From Marisa cornuarietis (lineage: Eukaryota; Mollusca; Gastropoda; Architaenioglossa; Ampullariidae): a DNA stretch of 64,000 bases. How positions within the stretch are numbered: the stretch's first letter is position 1; each line of letters opens with the position of its first letter. The stretch spans positions 5,017,001-5,081,000 of the forward strand of contig SMMW01000534.1 of assembly GCA_004794655.1 (NCBI GenBank). Reading direction: 5' to 3'. Of this stretch, positions 24,356 through 37,313 are shown piece by piece. A model generated the notes under the pieces. That model was not told the DNA's origin. It made no database searches and worked only from the letters and a program-made list of their open reading frames with translations. The position numbers and the translations under genes are program-made.

Positions 24356-25113
24356 CACGCCTGCAAACACTGAGTTCCACACGTATTCTTTCAGACAACA
24401 AATCACTGAAATCTGTACATGGGCTCAAACGTTTCTATTAATCAGGTGAACGTAAATATATACTTTACTAAATAACAAAAGAAAAGGTCAGCACAAATAT
24501 TCTACACTGAGTTTACACAAAAACAAATGTATCCAAGCAGTTTATATTAAAGTCCTTCAAGTTCTCTCTTCTTCTGGGGGGGGGGGGTCGACATGGCAAA
24601 CAGTACCACTCTATCAGTCTTGCTCTCTGGCGTTGATGATACGGACAGCATACATCCACCAAATAACTCCGACAGACAAATGATCAAGTCAATAAAAAAT
24701 TCCACAGTAGGTAAATCCACACAGTTATACGATCTTCTCAGGAGATCACACAGCAGCTGAGAAAATTAGTAAATCGAGGAACCACACAGTTGCTTGTTAA
24801 TGACAACCCACACAGTTAATATTTCTCAACACAGTTACTCTTTCTTCACACAGTTAATATGTATCCACACAGTTACTATTTATCCACACAGTTACTATTT
24901 CTTCACACAGTTAATATTAATCCACACAGTTACTATTAATTCCAACCTCTGTCCCAAATTCTTCTTTCTCCCCAGACTCTCACGTCTGCTTCTCTTCCAA
25001 TTTCTAAACAACGCCCCCTATATCAACATTCAATCCAGGGGTGATAATCTCTACTCATACAAGGGCGAAAACCTCGTTACTTCGACGTTCAGGGGTGGTA
25101 ACACATGTTCATA
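24234..25113. other. Inserted block with (CA)n and a 19-bp minisatellite
   Basis: Spacer homology stops at 24233 (CTAGGCTG) and resumes near 30844 (AGAGAGAGGGGG), so everything between is inserted. This part holds a CA repeat at 24321-24352 and a tandem repeat of about seven 19-bp units at about 24809-24945, unit like CACACAGTTACTATTTATC. No coding signature was seen. It may belong to a second element next to the LINE. Confidence 0.5.
24809..24945. repeat. 19-bp minisatellite, about 7 units
   Basis: Units start with the constant CACACAGTTA followed by a variable A/T half; four consecutive units at about 24865-24940 keep an exact 19-bp spacing. Looser relatives of the unit occur at 24717 and 24782. 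Confidence 0.8.
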
Positions 25114-28100
25114 AAACACACACACACACAAAGAGAGAGAGAGAGAACACGAACTCTTTATTAACATCTGTCCAATCTTGTCAGTACTCAATGGATCTTA
25201 CACTAAATAAACATTCATAGTATGCGTGTTCTGGTTATGAATAAAGCGGTTCTTGCGAATATTGATGTCGCTGACTCCCAAAACAAACCAAATCATCCCT
25301 AAAACATTTTAAATTTACATGTTAAAATCTACAATTATTTTTTTTTTTTAATTTTTTTTTTTACAGTTTAATCTTCATTTTTCATGGATACATCATTTTT
25401 TTCCATATTACACTTCACAGAACACAAGTATGAATATAGAGTGTTTGATATCCATGTTTAAAATTAGAGAAAAAAGAGAGAAGAGAGAGAGACAAGAAGA
25501 AAGTGTCCACATGTAGCATTACACAAAGCTGTACCTAAAAACGCTGCACAAACACACAACTGTTCCTGGTTTGCATGACAATTATAGGATCAATAAGTTA
25601 CACATTTACACTGGAGGAAATGAAATCAAATTGGCATATATATATAACATACACCTATTAAAACCTCTAAATATGTGAGGAAAAAAAAAAACTAGAGGAG
25701 GGAAGAAAGACAATGCCCTCGTGTACTATTACAAAACGCTGTACCTACTTACATTGGTAATATAGTTGTGATCCACAAGCACACAATGTACAATTGTTCC
25801 TGATCCACAGGAAGTGGTGAGTTTATTTTCATACATATAACAGTTTTAACCACTTATTCTTCATTATCCTTTCCACCATTTTGATATGTTAACATAAAAA
25901 TAATCTGCATACATGGAGAGATGCCTTCCTTCTTTATGTGTTTTCTAGAATATGTGAAGTTATATAGTTCCAGCTAAACTTATAAGATTCATATAATCAG
26001 ACCAGTGCATTATAAATTCCTGTAATTTCATGTTAACAAGTGCATTGAATTTCTCAATCTTGTATTTTCCATTTAGTTGCAGAATAAAAACTCTTAAGTC
26101 TGGCTGTTTCTTCTCTAGTTTACATTTATAGATAAAGAACTTTGCTTATTATTAGCTTCTATTTTCTAACGTCTTATCCAATGGACATTCTGCTTCATAT
26201 CCGAATAGTATTACAGATTCGTTAAGTGTTAATTTATTATTATTAGAGCATTTTTCCCTTATTGCCTTTTCTAGACTTGTCCAAAATAGTTGGGTTACCT
26301 TACAGCGCCAGAATAGATGTTCAATTGTCTCCCTTTCATTGCCACAGAAAGTGCATTTATTACTAACTTCTAGCCCCATATATTCTGCCAGGGAGTTTGT
26401 ACCTAGAATTCTATGGGTAATTCTGCATTGAAACCATCTCAGTTTGATATCTTTTATTCCTTGAACCTTTGAAAAGATTATTTTCCAGGGTAAATGGACA
26501 CCCATTTTGTGTTCCCACTTATCACAACATTTGGGCCTGATTGTGCTTTCTGTCAATATTTCGTAATAATATTTGGCACCTTTCTTTATGGAATTGATTA
26601 GTTTAATAGTTTTTGGTGTTTCTAGGGCAGTGTTGTTCCTTATTGTAATGCCCATTGACTGAATAAATTTTTTAATTATTTTAGCACATCCCATGTATGT
26701 AACTATGTCTATTGTGGTTCCATACTTGGCATTAATTTCACCCAAGGACAAAAGTACTCCAGATTCATTATAAAAATGTTGAATGCTATATAAACCCCTA
26801 CTATCCCAGTTTTTGAAGAAAATAATCTTTTTGTCAAGCTGAAATCTACTGTTAAAGTGTATTGGTTCTGCCATCACCTCCTCTGCTGTTTCTGGCTTAA
26901 CACAATAATAGAATTCCTTATAGGCATTTAATACATCTTTCCAGAAGTTATTTTTATGTTGTGTGTCATGGTACATATTTGGGCCATATTTATCTAGATT
27001 TATGAGTTTTGGATATATTTCTATCACAACATCTTTCCATTGGTGTTTAGTGACATTTAGCTTTTTAATCCATATTAACTTTAGCGCTTTTATATACTGG
27101 TAAATGTGAGGTATACTTAAGCCACCATTACGAACAGTTTTCACTACAACTGTTCTGTTTATTCGATCAGGTTTTCCATCCCACACAAAGTTAAAGCATT
27201 GCTTTTGCAGTTCTTGTATATCTTGGATAGGGGGGTTGGGCAGCAGTATCCATAAATAAATTAATTTAGATAGTATTAATGATTTTAGCACAGCCACTCT
27301 TCCCATTGGTGTAATAGCTCTTTTAAGCCAGGATTTCATTAAATTTCTTGTTTCAACATATTTTTCCTTAAAGTTAAGAGTGTAACATGTTTCTAACTTA
27401 GTGCTTAGCCATATCCCTAATACTTTAAATTCTGCTGGGTTCCATTTAAACTTCAGGTATGGGGCATATTTTATGGGGGAATTTTTCCTATTACCTAACC
27501 AGATAGCTTCTGTTTTTTCAAAGTTTATTTGCAGTCCTGACATTCTACTGTATTTATCCAATGTAACCAAAGTGTTGTTAAAAGATGATTCGTCACCCTC
27601 CATAAAGATTTGTGTGTCATCAGCAAACTGTAATATTTTGTGTTCCTTTTGATTTATTCTAATACCTTTTATACTAACATTCTTCCTTATCATTACTGCT
27701 AAGACTTCAGCACAAAGTATGAATAGGTACGGCGATATTGGGTCACCCTGCCTACATCCACGTTTTATTTCGAACCAATCTGATATTCTTCCATTAACCA
27801 TAACAGCTGACTTGATGTTTTGGTAGAATGTTTTTATCCAGTTACAGATATCAGTCCCAAATCCAAATGTCTTTAATACTTTGTGCATAAAGGACCAGTC
27901 TATGGTATCGAACGCTTTCTCAAAATCCAAACTAAGCAGTAAACCTGGTAAATTTTTGTGGTCGAGGTATACTATCAGGTCATATATAAATCTAATATTG
28001 TCCCCAATGTATCTATTAGCCATAAATCCTGTTTGGTCATCCGCGACCAGTAATGGTCATACTTTTTTAATACGTGTGGCTATACATTTTGAACCTATTT

Positions 28101-30843
28101 TATAGACAACGTTTAAGAGCGATATCGGCCTCCAGTTTTTAATAAATTCTCTAGCCTTGTCTCCCTTAGGTAAAGAAGTAATGAGGCCTTCCTTCTGAGG
28201 ATGTGAAAGTTCTCCATCTCTGAAGGCCTCATTGAGTGACCTTATGATAAATGACCCTAATTTCTTCCAGAAAAACTTAAAAAATTCTGCTGTAAACCCA
28301 TCGGTTCCTGGACTTTTCCCATTTTTCATATTCTTGAGGACATCTCCTGCTTCTTCTATGGTTATTTCACCTTCAAGAGCTTCTGCCACCATGATGGGCA
28401 GTCTAGGAATACCGTTAACTAGATCCTCTATTTCACACTGGTCTACTTCTCCCTTTTGATATAGCCTTTCAAAAAATAATTTAGTCTCATTCCTTATTTC
28501 CTCTGCATCTGTGGTACAACTTCCATCATATTTAGTGAGTTTCATAATTCTTTTATTGACATAGTTTCTTTTCTCGAGGTTACAAAAGTATTTACTAATT
28601 TTTTCTCCCTCTGCCAACCATCTTGCCTTTGCCCGTACTATGATGCCCTCCATTTTTTTTTCTCTAAGGGATCTTAATTCCCTTTCTTTTTCCTCCAACC
28701 TTTTCAGGACTGAGTTATTTTTATTTTGTTCGTTTTCTAGCTCTTTAATTTCCTTTTCTAAATTCCTTTCTAACTCGGATGCTTTTTTTTTCATTGTTGA
28801 ATAGGCTATACTTTTCCCTCTAATTTCCATAAGTAGTACATCTAAAAACAATTTGTCTGGTATTGTTAATTGTAGGTCCTGTACTGTAACCTCAGACAAA
28901 CTGTTTCTATTATAAGGGAGTGCAGCATATTGTTCTACAACTCTGTCAATAGTCTCATGTACTTCCTTCACATAGTGAGTATCCTTAAGGAGGGAGGAAT
29001 TAAACTTCCATAAAGTGTGATGTGCTATTTTATCTCCAAACTGAAGAGTAAGAGTAATCATTGAGTGGTCTGTTCTATATCCAAATTCAATATCTGCCTC
29101 GGCTACATATTGAAGTAAAGATTCTGAAATAAGAAAAAAGTCCAGCCTACTTTGTTGTAAAGGGTTGGTTCTTCTCCAGGTGTATCGCTTTATTTCTGGA
29201 TTAAGATGTCTCCATATATCTATTAGTTCTAAGTTGTCTATTAGTGTTTCTACTTTTCCACAGGCTTTCGGATTATTTATATGTTTGTAATTATGGTAAT
29301 CAATGTTAGGGTCCATAACTAGATTCCAGTCGCCCCCTATTATAACTTTACTAATCTGCATATCTTGAATTAAACGTTCTAATTTCACATAAATTTCTGG
29401 GGTATCTTTATTGGGTCCATAAATGTTGACTAGTAAGAAGTTCTCGCTCATAAATTCTATTACTGCCAAAATATAATCCCCTTTCTCATCCTTACACACT
29501 TTCTTAACTTTAAATTCAAAATTATTTTTAAATAAAATTCCAACACCTCTGGAGGAGGTATTATTGGATGCAAAAAGGCATGTATACCCCCATTCAGATC
29601 TAATGTACCTTTCTTGCTTAGGGTCAAAATGTGTATCTTGTAGGAAATATATTGAATAATTTTTTTGTCTAATATAGTTAAATACATCTTTCCTTTTCTG
29701 TAAGTTACCCAGTCCCTGACAATTAACAGAGCAAATCTTAATGCTAGTCATGTTTAATTTTGTTTCTAAGCAGCAGTACAGTTGTCAAATTATACCATTT
29801 TATTGCTAACCTCTCCATTCTTGGTCTGGCTATTACATGTAAACAAAGAACAATATACTTGGTGACAAAAGGCAAAATCAAGTCGAGCACATGTGGACAG
29901 TAGTAGTCACAGTATCGAAGACAGAAAAAAAGGTAGCAAAAACAAAGACATAAATGCAAGTAAAAACAAAAAGGGAGACTGGCATATTTTGCCATGAGCG
30001 ATATTCAGCGACGAGCCAATTATGTTGACGATGCAATTTATTACAGAGCGGGATGTTAATGCAAGTTCCACTGCACACCTGTGTGTTAGAGTTAGTTTTT
30101 TACTTGTGTATGTATATACGTCAAACATTCGTGTAAAGGTAGATTTGGGATATGAATGATAAGTGTAGAATTAGTTTAGGATTCAAATGAATACTAAGAA
30201 CCGTCTTTTAGGAGAGAGAAGGAACAGAGGGAGAGAAAGAGAAAGGGGAGAGAACTGCGGACAAACTGCGTTCACATTTCGGTGGTGGGTGGGTGAGATG
30301 GAATACTACCACAAGTGTGTGGATGATGTCAATATGCCAAGAGGGTATACATACTACCAGGAATAGATTCCATATCACTCTTTCATCATATGGACTACTG
30401 TTTCACTTCTTTGCTCCCCGCCCTTATTAAAAGAGTGAGAAAAACTATGTAAAATAAGAAGTAGGGAGAGGGTGAATAACAAGTTTCCATACATACAGGT
30501 TTTGAGAAGAGATTGAGGTGAATGTATCCATGAATCATCAGTCCCCACCAAAACAACGCACAAATTGTCCACTAGGCCCCATGTCAGCGTCAGTGATCCA
30601 TGTCAGCATCCCAATATCACTGTTTTCAACCGATGCCTCAAGCAGAACACTTTTACTCACGAACTCACATTGTTCTTGACACTTATGTAGCACTGTGTGC
30701 GACCGAACCGTCCAATGTTCTGCTTAGGTTCTCATGTCGATGTTGCTGCCATCTACAATTATTATTATAGACACGATTCAAATAAAAACGGTCACTGTGC
30801 CTCATGTGAACAGTCCATTCTTGCTGACCAACATCAGTTATTG
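25114..30843 (-). mobile_element. Nearly complete Tx1/L1-like LINE in spacer 2-3
   Basis: The element runs on the minus strand: 5' region 29752-about 30843, ORF2 26152-29751, then a 3' UTR of about 1 kb. Its end reads AATAAAGAGTTCGTGTTC and then (TCTC)n at 25120-25147. The 3' UTR contains two diverged tandem segments ending in GCTGTACCTA (near 25530 and 25745). A copy of its terminal 60-80 bases and 3' UTR occurs at 40565-40800. The 5' region shows no ORF1 that I can recognise. The left border is approximate, because an unassigned block lies between this tail and the native spacer. Confidence 0.8.
26152..29751 (-). pseudogene. LINE ORF2: endonuclease and reverse transcriptase with one in-frame stop
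   Basis: Two long open frames in the same frame (28057-29751, 564 codons; then 26152-28056) are separated only by a TGA at 28057-28059, 1200 codons in all. The first part is an APE-type endonuclease: SVNCQGLGN (residues 8-16), LQDTHF (37-42, with D where E is usual), GGDWN (139-143), SRLDFFLIS (201-209) and TDHS (227-230). RT motifs follow, counted from the Met at 28023: DFEKAFDTIDW (33-43), GCRQGDPISPYLF (89-101) and FADD (133-136). A CCHC-like site CTFCGNERETIEHLFWRC lies near the end. The enzyme would nick the target site and copy LINE RNA. The stop lies just before a segment ADDQTGFMANRYIGDNI that belongs to the RT core, so this copy cannot make full ORF2 without readthrough. Confidence 0.88.
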
Positions 30844-30929
30844 AGAGAGAGGGGGAAAGAGAGAAGGAAACCGGAGTACCGGGAGAAGCTAACGACAGTC
30901 AGCCATACAACAAGGTGTTATATCTAAAG

Positions 30930-31070
30930 TGAGGTATGTCGGAGCCGAGATCCCCGATTCTCACGGTCGTGATGACAGGCACTTAAGCCACTGCGTCACT
31001 AACCGCCTCGGTTATCAGCGAGAATAAGAGCCTACATGCAGATGGTTACTGCACTGGACAAATTATGCAA
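30930..31070 (-). repeat. tRNA-related SINE-like remnant
   Basis: Homolog of the block at 12120-12290 and at 59725-59835. It keeps CAGGCACTTAAGCCACTGCG and GAGATCCCCGATTCTCAC on the plus strand, i.e. A-box-like and B-box-like stretches on the minus strand. It lies about 1.1 kb 3' of the copy 3 stop codon, the same place as in the other units. Confidence 0.4.
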
Positions 31071-31851
31071 AGTGTACAGTTTTAGTCTAGCCTTCGATTC
31101 CGGTTTCTATATTTGCTGTAAATACCTAAATATGTAGCCTCTTCATCACATCCCCAGGGTGTGCTTCCGAGTGTTTCAGTCCTATTTTGTTTTTTCGATG
31201 ACACCGAAGACTATTTTTGAGAACTTATTTATAGATATATATCATTCTTACTCCCATGCCGCGATGTCTGTCACCTGCTAGCTGCATTCTGTTAATTTAA
31301 ATAGCTAGTTTATCAAAAGAAAAAGTTGGAATAATTATGCCACTTTGCTCATTCCTTCGTGATGTATTTATTTTATATGCTGTTTGATGAGAAACTTTTA
31401 CCCATGAGGCCTTACGCCTCTGAAGCATGAAGCATCGTCGCTAACTTAATCACATACCCTAAGACATTAGACAACCCCGTGTCTATACACCATAATTACA
31501 CGTTCTGTCATGTGACTGACGAATCAGAACATTGAAACTCTGTGAACTCTGTGAACTCTGAAATGATATGGCTGTCTGCGATATCCTGAACAGCCAGCGT
31601 TTGAATTTACTTTACTTTTAATTGTTCCCCTGTCCTTGCTTCTCGAGCTCAGGAAATACGTTATAGATATCTGTACCTTTGTTAGTGTGTTCCCCCCTCC
31701 TCATCTGTCTCTAGATACCTCTCAGGAATATTCACACCGATCAACATGCGCGCGCACACACACGCACGCGCGCGCGCACACACACACACCAGTAATATAG
31801 ACCTTTGACATTAAAAACAAGGACAAAAGGTTATGCATACTTCCAATAAAG

Positions 31852-31857
31852 TTTATT
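31852..31857 (-). terminator. Copy 3 polyadenylation signal AATAAA
   Basis: Minus-strand AATAAA within TCTGAATAAACTTTATTGG, about 315 nt after the stop codon and identical in context to copy 4. Confidence 0.65.
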
Positions 31858-32170
31858 CAGATATTGTCTACTGCTTGCTGCATCTAGCAGAAAGTATATA
31901 CGTCAAAGAGACCCTCATAAAAGTTTTAGCCGGCACAACCACTGTGCTGCTAGAGTACTCCGGTTAAACACTGCTCACTACATAACTTTTTTTTTTTGAG
32001 ACTTGGTTAATAAGAACAGGGTGATCACGTATGTCAGTTTAGAAAACATTATCATCTAAATTAACAGAATAAGTTTCCTTTAGAGGAGTAAAAATTGTGG
32101 CTTGAAAAGTGCTAAAGCCGTTAAAGCTTTGCGCAACGTCGTTGTTGTCAAGTGTTGTGACATCAGAGGT

Positions 32171-34403
32171 TTAGGGACAGCTGTCATTCTCACTGTCGTC
32201 CTTCAGTCGGTAGCTCAGGCCGCTGTAACACTTGGACTCCTTCACCAGCTCCGTCAGACCTGGGAACTCGCGACAGTCGTCGATGCCTTCGGCGACCTTG
32301 TCACAGCTTTTGGTTGGGTCCTTGGGTGGAGCTCCTTGACACATCCAGTCAACACAGTTCTGCAAGTCAAGAGAAACAGCACTCGTTATGATAACGCAGC
32401 AGAAAGAAGAAATGAATAAGTGAATGTTAAAACAGCATCAAATAAACGGATTGGAAACACTAGCGATGCTAATATAATGAACCTGCTTATGAAATACTAA
32501 CGTATTCATGATTACACGTGCTATGAAAAATATTGTATTTGAAGGGTTTTTTTCTTGTGCACCTACAATCACGATCTACATAGAAGTCCACGAATGGACT
32601 GTGTCGTCAAAACCTTTTTTCCTTGGCACTTTATTTTTATCCCATGTGAATGTTTTGAGGCAGGAAAAGCGTTATCATACGGCCACAGAGAGGTGCGAAA
32701 CTCACGGCAAATATTTCGATGGGTGAGAACATGTACTTTGTCAGACACTTCCGGTGACCTTTCTCACCCAGGATCCTATAGCAAGCGGCGATGGTCCTTT
32801 CTCTCGCTGCGTCGTCGGGGCAAAGGTTGACGAGCTTTTCCTGGCTGACTTGGCAGAAGTCTTCAATTCTGTCACAAGCGCAAGAGAGACAATGAGAAGT
32901 AGCTGGCAAAAACGCAACGACCAGTAAGTGTTCCTTTCTGCTCAGCGTGTGAGCGTGAGCCTTAATTATCGGCATATGAATCCTCTTCTACTTGGGCTTC
33001 GGTATTTTTTAATCTAATGGCTGGACAAAGTTCAATATGAGATACTTCCCCAAAAAAAATTGGGCGAATACTTCCTTCCCTTTCTGTTCTCGAGATACAG
33101 GTCTTCAAACGTCGTCTTGTACATGAAGAGGTCAAACTCACGACGTCACGTTTGTACACAGATTAATAATACACGAATTAATTATAATTATACTATCCCA
33201 GGTCTTCCACTGGCTTAGGCCTTGACAAAGAAAACAGATCCACGGACAATACTGACGGCTGTGTTGTTGATCTCGACCTGTTTGGAGGCACTTATGTCTC
33301 CAGACTGGAAGGGTCATTTTCTTCCCGATTTGGGGAAATAGTATCATGCGTTTATCCACGAAAAGAAAATTGGCACCCCACTAGAGCCGTAAACCCTTTT
33401 GACAACTGCGTCAGGAGAATAGCTGTTATAGTACTCAAAACTATAGTGGTCAAACTCGGAGCATACTGTCACGATTACTCGATTAATAAATATAATTTCG
33501 AAAATTAAGCGAAAAAGAAAAAGCACGCTGAGAGAATTAGTGAAGCGTGAAGCGCACAAGTCACTTTCGCAAAAGTTCTAGGTTGTGAGTGTATTTAAGG
33601 CTAGGACCAGTAACACGAACATGACTTTTTCCTGTCATTTTGTCACTAAGAAACTTCAGACTGGTATGATGAATGCTTCCTTTACATGAGGTGAGGAGGG
33701 GGGGGAGTTATTTCTTACTTCTCGTATTGGGTGATCTTGGGATTACGGAACACGTCGAACATAACAGTGGCTACGTCGTCTGACCATTGGGTGAAGCCAG
33801 CAGTCCTGTCCTTCAGAACGCTTTTGGTTGTATTTCCTGAAATTTAATGAAAAGCATTTAACAACAACAACAACAGACACACACACACACACACACACAC
33901 AAACATAACAGCAACAACACACACATATTTTACTACACCATTTACAGTGGATGAAGTATTTGTGTAAAGAAGCCAAAGGGCTATCAATCATATGGCCAAG
34001 ATAGATTTTTAGGTAGTATTTATATAACTTGGTCAGAGGTAAGTTGGATTCAGGTTTGGGGACTCAAGGCTTGATCATTTGTTTCATTTACATAGCATTA
34101 TAAACTTCTTAAACTGAAAGAAGTTACTTTATTGTGCACTTATTGACTATAAAACAACTTATCTGCCCTTGACAGTGGTGATGTTTCTGTCTTAATCTAC
34201 TGCATTTTACACTACCGACCACTCTCTTCTCCATTAAAGACTCCACACACTCTACGGAATATCTGGATCAGCACTAGCAAGGTTCAACTCCTATCTCACT
34301 ATTAGGACGCAGGCTGTGTTCGTTGATGGTCAAACATCTCACCCTGCTCCACTTTCCTGTGGGGTCCCGCAAGGCTCAGTACTCGGCGCAGCTGTTGTTG
34401 TTG

Positions 34404-34444
<41 letters not shown>

Positions 34445-35316
34445 TAAGTTTCTTTCAAATAACTTGGTGATGTTATGTACTTGGGGCCAATAAAACTTTA
34501 AAATCCCCCCAACTTGTTTAAATATAAGTTTAGTAGATGTTTTATTCGACATGCATATCTAAAAATGGTTTTTTGAATTGTATGAGAGGTATCTGTATTG
34601 GAATTAAAGATTGCATAAATCATCGTATTTTTGTGAAAAAAAAACTTTCAAGGCCTCCTATGTGGAAATCTTCCTCACCACAGAGCTGCTCAGGATATGG
34701 AACTAGTGGGGCGCTGTCGTCATTGCAAGTGAAGGACCAGTCAGAAGACTTGAATTTACTGCCCTTGAACTCATACAGCCCAAAGCTGAACGACCAGACA
34801 TTTTGCTTCTCAGTGAAGATCACACCAAGGCCGTCATCTTCGGGAGCGTAGTTAAAGATGTCGGTGAACTCAAGATCACCGTCTTTCTTCACAATTGGCA
34901 GCAGGGTTGTTGAACCCTCGCATTGCAGCTCTGTCAGGTACTGTGAAAAATAAAAGGACGAGCTGAGTGGGACATGAACTCAGGTCCTAGCACGACAAAT
35001 CACATACACGAGTAAATTTGCTTTCTCTCTCTCTCTGTAGAGCATCGTGCACTGGTGACGTACACATGCTCTACGGTTCTTTATCTCTTCCACAATAAAA
35101 AAGCATTATTTTGACATCAGCTCACATTTAATGTACAAGTGCACATTTGTTTCAAAATATATAACTTTTCCTTAAATATATAATGCTTTTCCTCAGTGTT
35201 TTGTTAGATTTTTTTTAGTGGGCCATGTTTGCATTTTGACCATTTGCGTGGATCGTAAGCTTTTTGTTTATCTGCCATCTTTCACTTAAATATTAATTTT
35301 GCTAAAACGAAACAGG

Positions 35317-35369
<53 letters not shown>

Positions 35370-36294
35370 GTGAGCAGTCTGCAAAACAAGGTTGTGGTTC
35401 CCTACTTTGCCGGCGATCTTGTAGCTGGTGCGGAATTCGATCTCTTTTCCGTCGGAGATCCTCTTAACACCCAGCCAGGCCGTGGCAGAGAGGTAATCGA
35501 CGCCGTTATAGGTGATACCCGGGGTGATATTGATGATGTAGTCACCGCATTTCTGGCCCTTAATAGCGTTGTACTTGCAGGGTAGCTCCACCCTGGCTCT
35601 GTAGCCGTTAAACTGCACCAGGCGGTTGCCGAACTCGGAGAGACACGTGAACGCTGCTCTCCCTGTGTAACGTAACACACAAGTAAGTCACAGATGTACA
35701 TGCGACACATTATTATAACTAATGTTAGTACTTGTATAAATATTTCTACTTGTACTACTGCTACGAGTCCGTGCCACAAGTAATTTAACCCCGTAATAGT
35801 GAATTTGAGGGAGAGACTGAAAGTGTTGTATATGTTAGTAGAGCAAAGGTTAAAGAAAATATTAAAATGTGAGAGCATAGTCTTCATCCGCGAGACCGGT
35901 CATATGAACCGTACAGCGAGTGTAATTAATGCTGACTACTCGTCCCAAGTGTAAAGTCATCATACGGGCAAAGACTTCTTCCAGGGCCCTACCCTTTTAT
36001 TCTCACCATCATCAAAAGTTGCTGACAGACACTGAGAGCTAGCGAGAGATGAGAAACACCGAAGTATAAAGAGGAAAGTAAAATGCGTGTGCATGACCAG
36101 TAATAAGTAAGTAAACCTGAGTGGGTGACAATAGCTTGACATTCGGTGCAGGAATCTCTCGCTAAAATCAAGGTGCGTATGGGAATATTCCCCTCCCCTC
36201 CCTTCTCCCAACACACATACACTCATGCTGCTTTATACTCACCACCGACAAAAGCCACTGCGGCTAGAAAAAGAAGAATAAAGCCCCCTCTCAT
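32171..36294 (-). CDS. Copy 3: secreted VWD-C8 domain protein, complete
   Basis: Coding exons: E2 36243-36294, E3 35406-35662, E4 34679-34940, E5 33719-33836, E6 32706-32868, E7 32171-32359. Exon lengths equal those of copy 2 (52, 257, 262, 118, 163, 189 nt) and join in frame to 346 residues. The signal peptide is MRGGFILLFLAAVAFVG. The mature part has the VWD-like half (E3-E5) and the cysteine-rich C8-like half (E6-E7). From KKDGDLEF to EQLCG the E4 product is the same as in copy 2. E7 differs by K in APPKDP, G in FPGLTE and S in SGLSYR. The E3 donor is GTAGGG rather than GTAAGG, and a (CAGA)n tract lies within 100 nt of it. An L2 reverse transcriptase piece sits in intron 4. The gene is compact, with introns of about 350-900 nt. 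Confidence 0.87.
33877..33900. repeat. (CA)n beside the E5 acceptor of copy 3
   Basis: Short tract, (TG)n on the gene strand, about 40 nt upstream of the E5 acceptor and next to a (CAA)n-like run at 33861-33873. It is the shortest of the four equivalent tracts. Confidence 0.9.
34158..34444 (+). mobile_element. L2/CR1-like reverse transcriptase fragment in intron 4 of copy 3
   Basis: Plus-strand reading gives the RT core piece ALARFNSYLTIRTQAVFVDG followed by LSCGVPQGSVLGA, the classic non-LTR RT motif. A (GTT)n(ATT)n tail follows at 34393-34444. The same fragment, shorter at its 3' end, is in the same intron of copy 4 (47112-47329). Intron 4 of copies 2 and 5 lacks it. Confidence 0.82.
35315..35370. 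repeat. (CAGA)n tetranucleotide repeat in intron 3 of copy 3
   Basis: Fourteen or so GACA/CAGA units starting about 35 nt from the E3 splice donor. Copies 1 and 4 have only two or three units at the same place (about 105-117 and 48077-48089), so this is a copy-specific expansion. Confidence 0.92.
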
Positions 36295-37210
36295 GGCTGC
36301 CTCTCAGAAATCTACTCTGCAACAGAATAACAGAGAAAAACACATTTACAGGCCACACGATATCAAATAAAACTCTTAGCTTTAGTGTTCTCTCCAAGAT
36401 TGTCCTGCATATTTTCTCCCTTGCCATTTTTAACTCTACCTGACCCACCTTTGACAGCATCTGCTATAACCCAGTTCCCTGACGAAAAGATGGCACCAAC
36501 AATAGTCTGCGCTTACAACAGATGGCGTGGACCACAAAGCCATTTAATGAAAGTCAACACAGAAAGATTAGCAAATAAAACAATGCCACCAATATAGTTG
36601 CATGTATTATGAATCCCGGAAAGACTAAAAAATAGAGACAAGCACACGATAGTGAGAGGAGTAACAGAGAAAAAGAGAGAGAAAGAAGGCGAATGTTTTA
36701 TCCAATAGTGAAATACCCCGTTTAAACAGGCATTCAAAATTCTAATATTATTCATAGCATATAATAAGATTATCACTTTATGATATTGTAATTTCCCTAA
36801 AGCTAAAAGCCCTGTGCAGAAAGAGACCACAATCTTATTTTATCAGTCTTATTTTAGAAGACGGCAATAAAATGTTTGATACCACAGCAGCCTTTTTAAG
36901 GGCAAAAGAGAGAAAAAATAATGAACATGTTCAAGGGAAAATGATCTATAAACTTACAAGATAGAAAAATGCTATACAACTGATTTCGTCCTTTTACCTC
37001 TGTGATACAGCTATATGGAAAAAACAATCAGTAAACTCCGCTTCTCATGCGCAGCGCATGCACACTGTTTGCACCAAAGAAACAATGTTCTTACAGACTG
37101 CATCCCAATATTAGACCTCACAGCAGGGGTATACGGTCTGAGTCCTTCAAAACAACACCAGTCTCAATTGATCACAGTTCAAATCCCCACACATTCGCAG
37201 TAACGCTCAC

Positions 37211-37313
37211 CTGTCGCGGAGTTTCTCCTGAAGACGTGATCTCACGAGATTCAGTCGCTGTCACACCCTTCTCAGGACCTGTTCTCGACAGCGGGACCGA
37301 CGCGACTTTTATT
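37211..37313 (-). promoter_or_regulatory. Copy 3 promoter and non-coding exon E1
   Basis: AATAAAA at 37307-37313 in place of TATAAAA. The exon ends CTCCGCGACAG before GTGAGCG at 37211. No ATG lies in E1. The matching acceptor is TTGCAG before 36316. Start site estimated near 37282. Confidence 0.62.

Noticed and set aside
24794..25114. 106-codon frame with repeated HTVNI/HTVTI segments
   Set aside because: Translation of the 19-bp minisatellite, which by chance stays open; no support as a gene.
25114..25147. CRISPR-like array
   Set aside because: Simple CA and GA repeats only, in a eukaryotic genome.
35402..35887. 161-codon minus-strand frame spanning E3 and intron 2 of copy 3
   Set aside because: It uses the wrong frame in E3 and reads through the intron acceptor.
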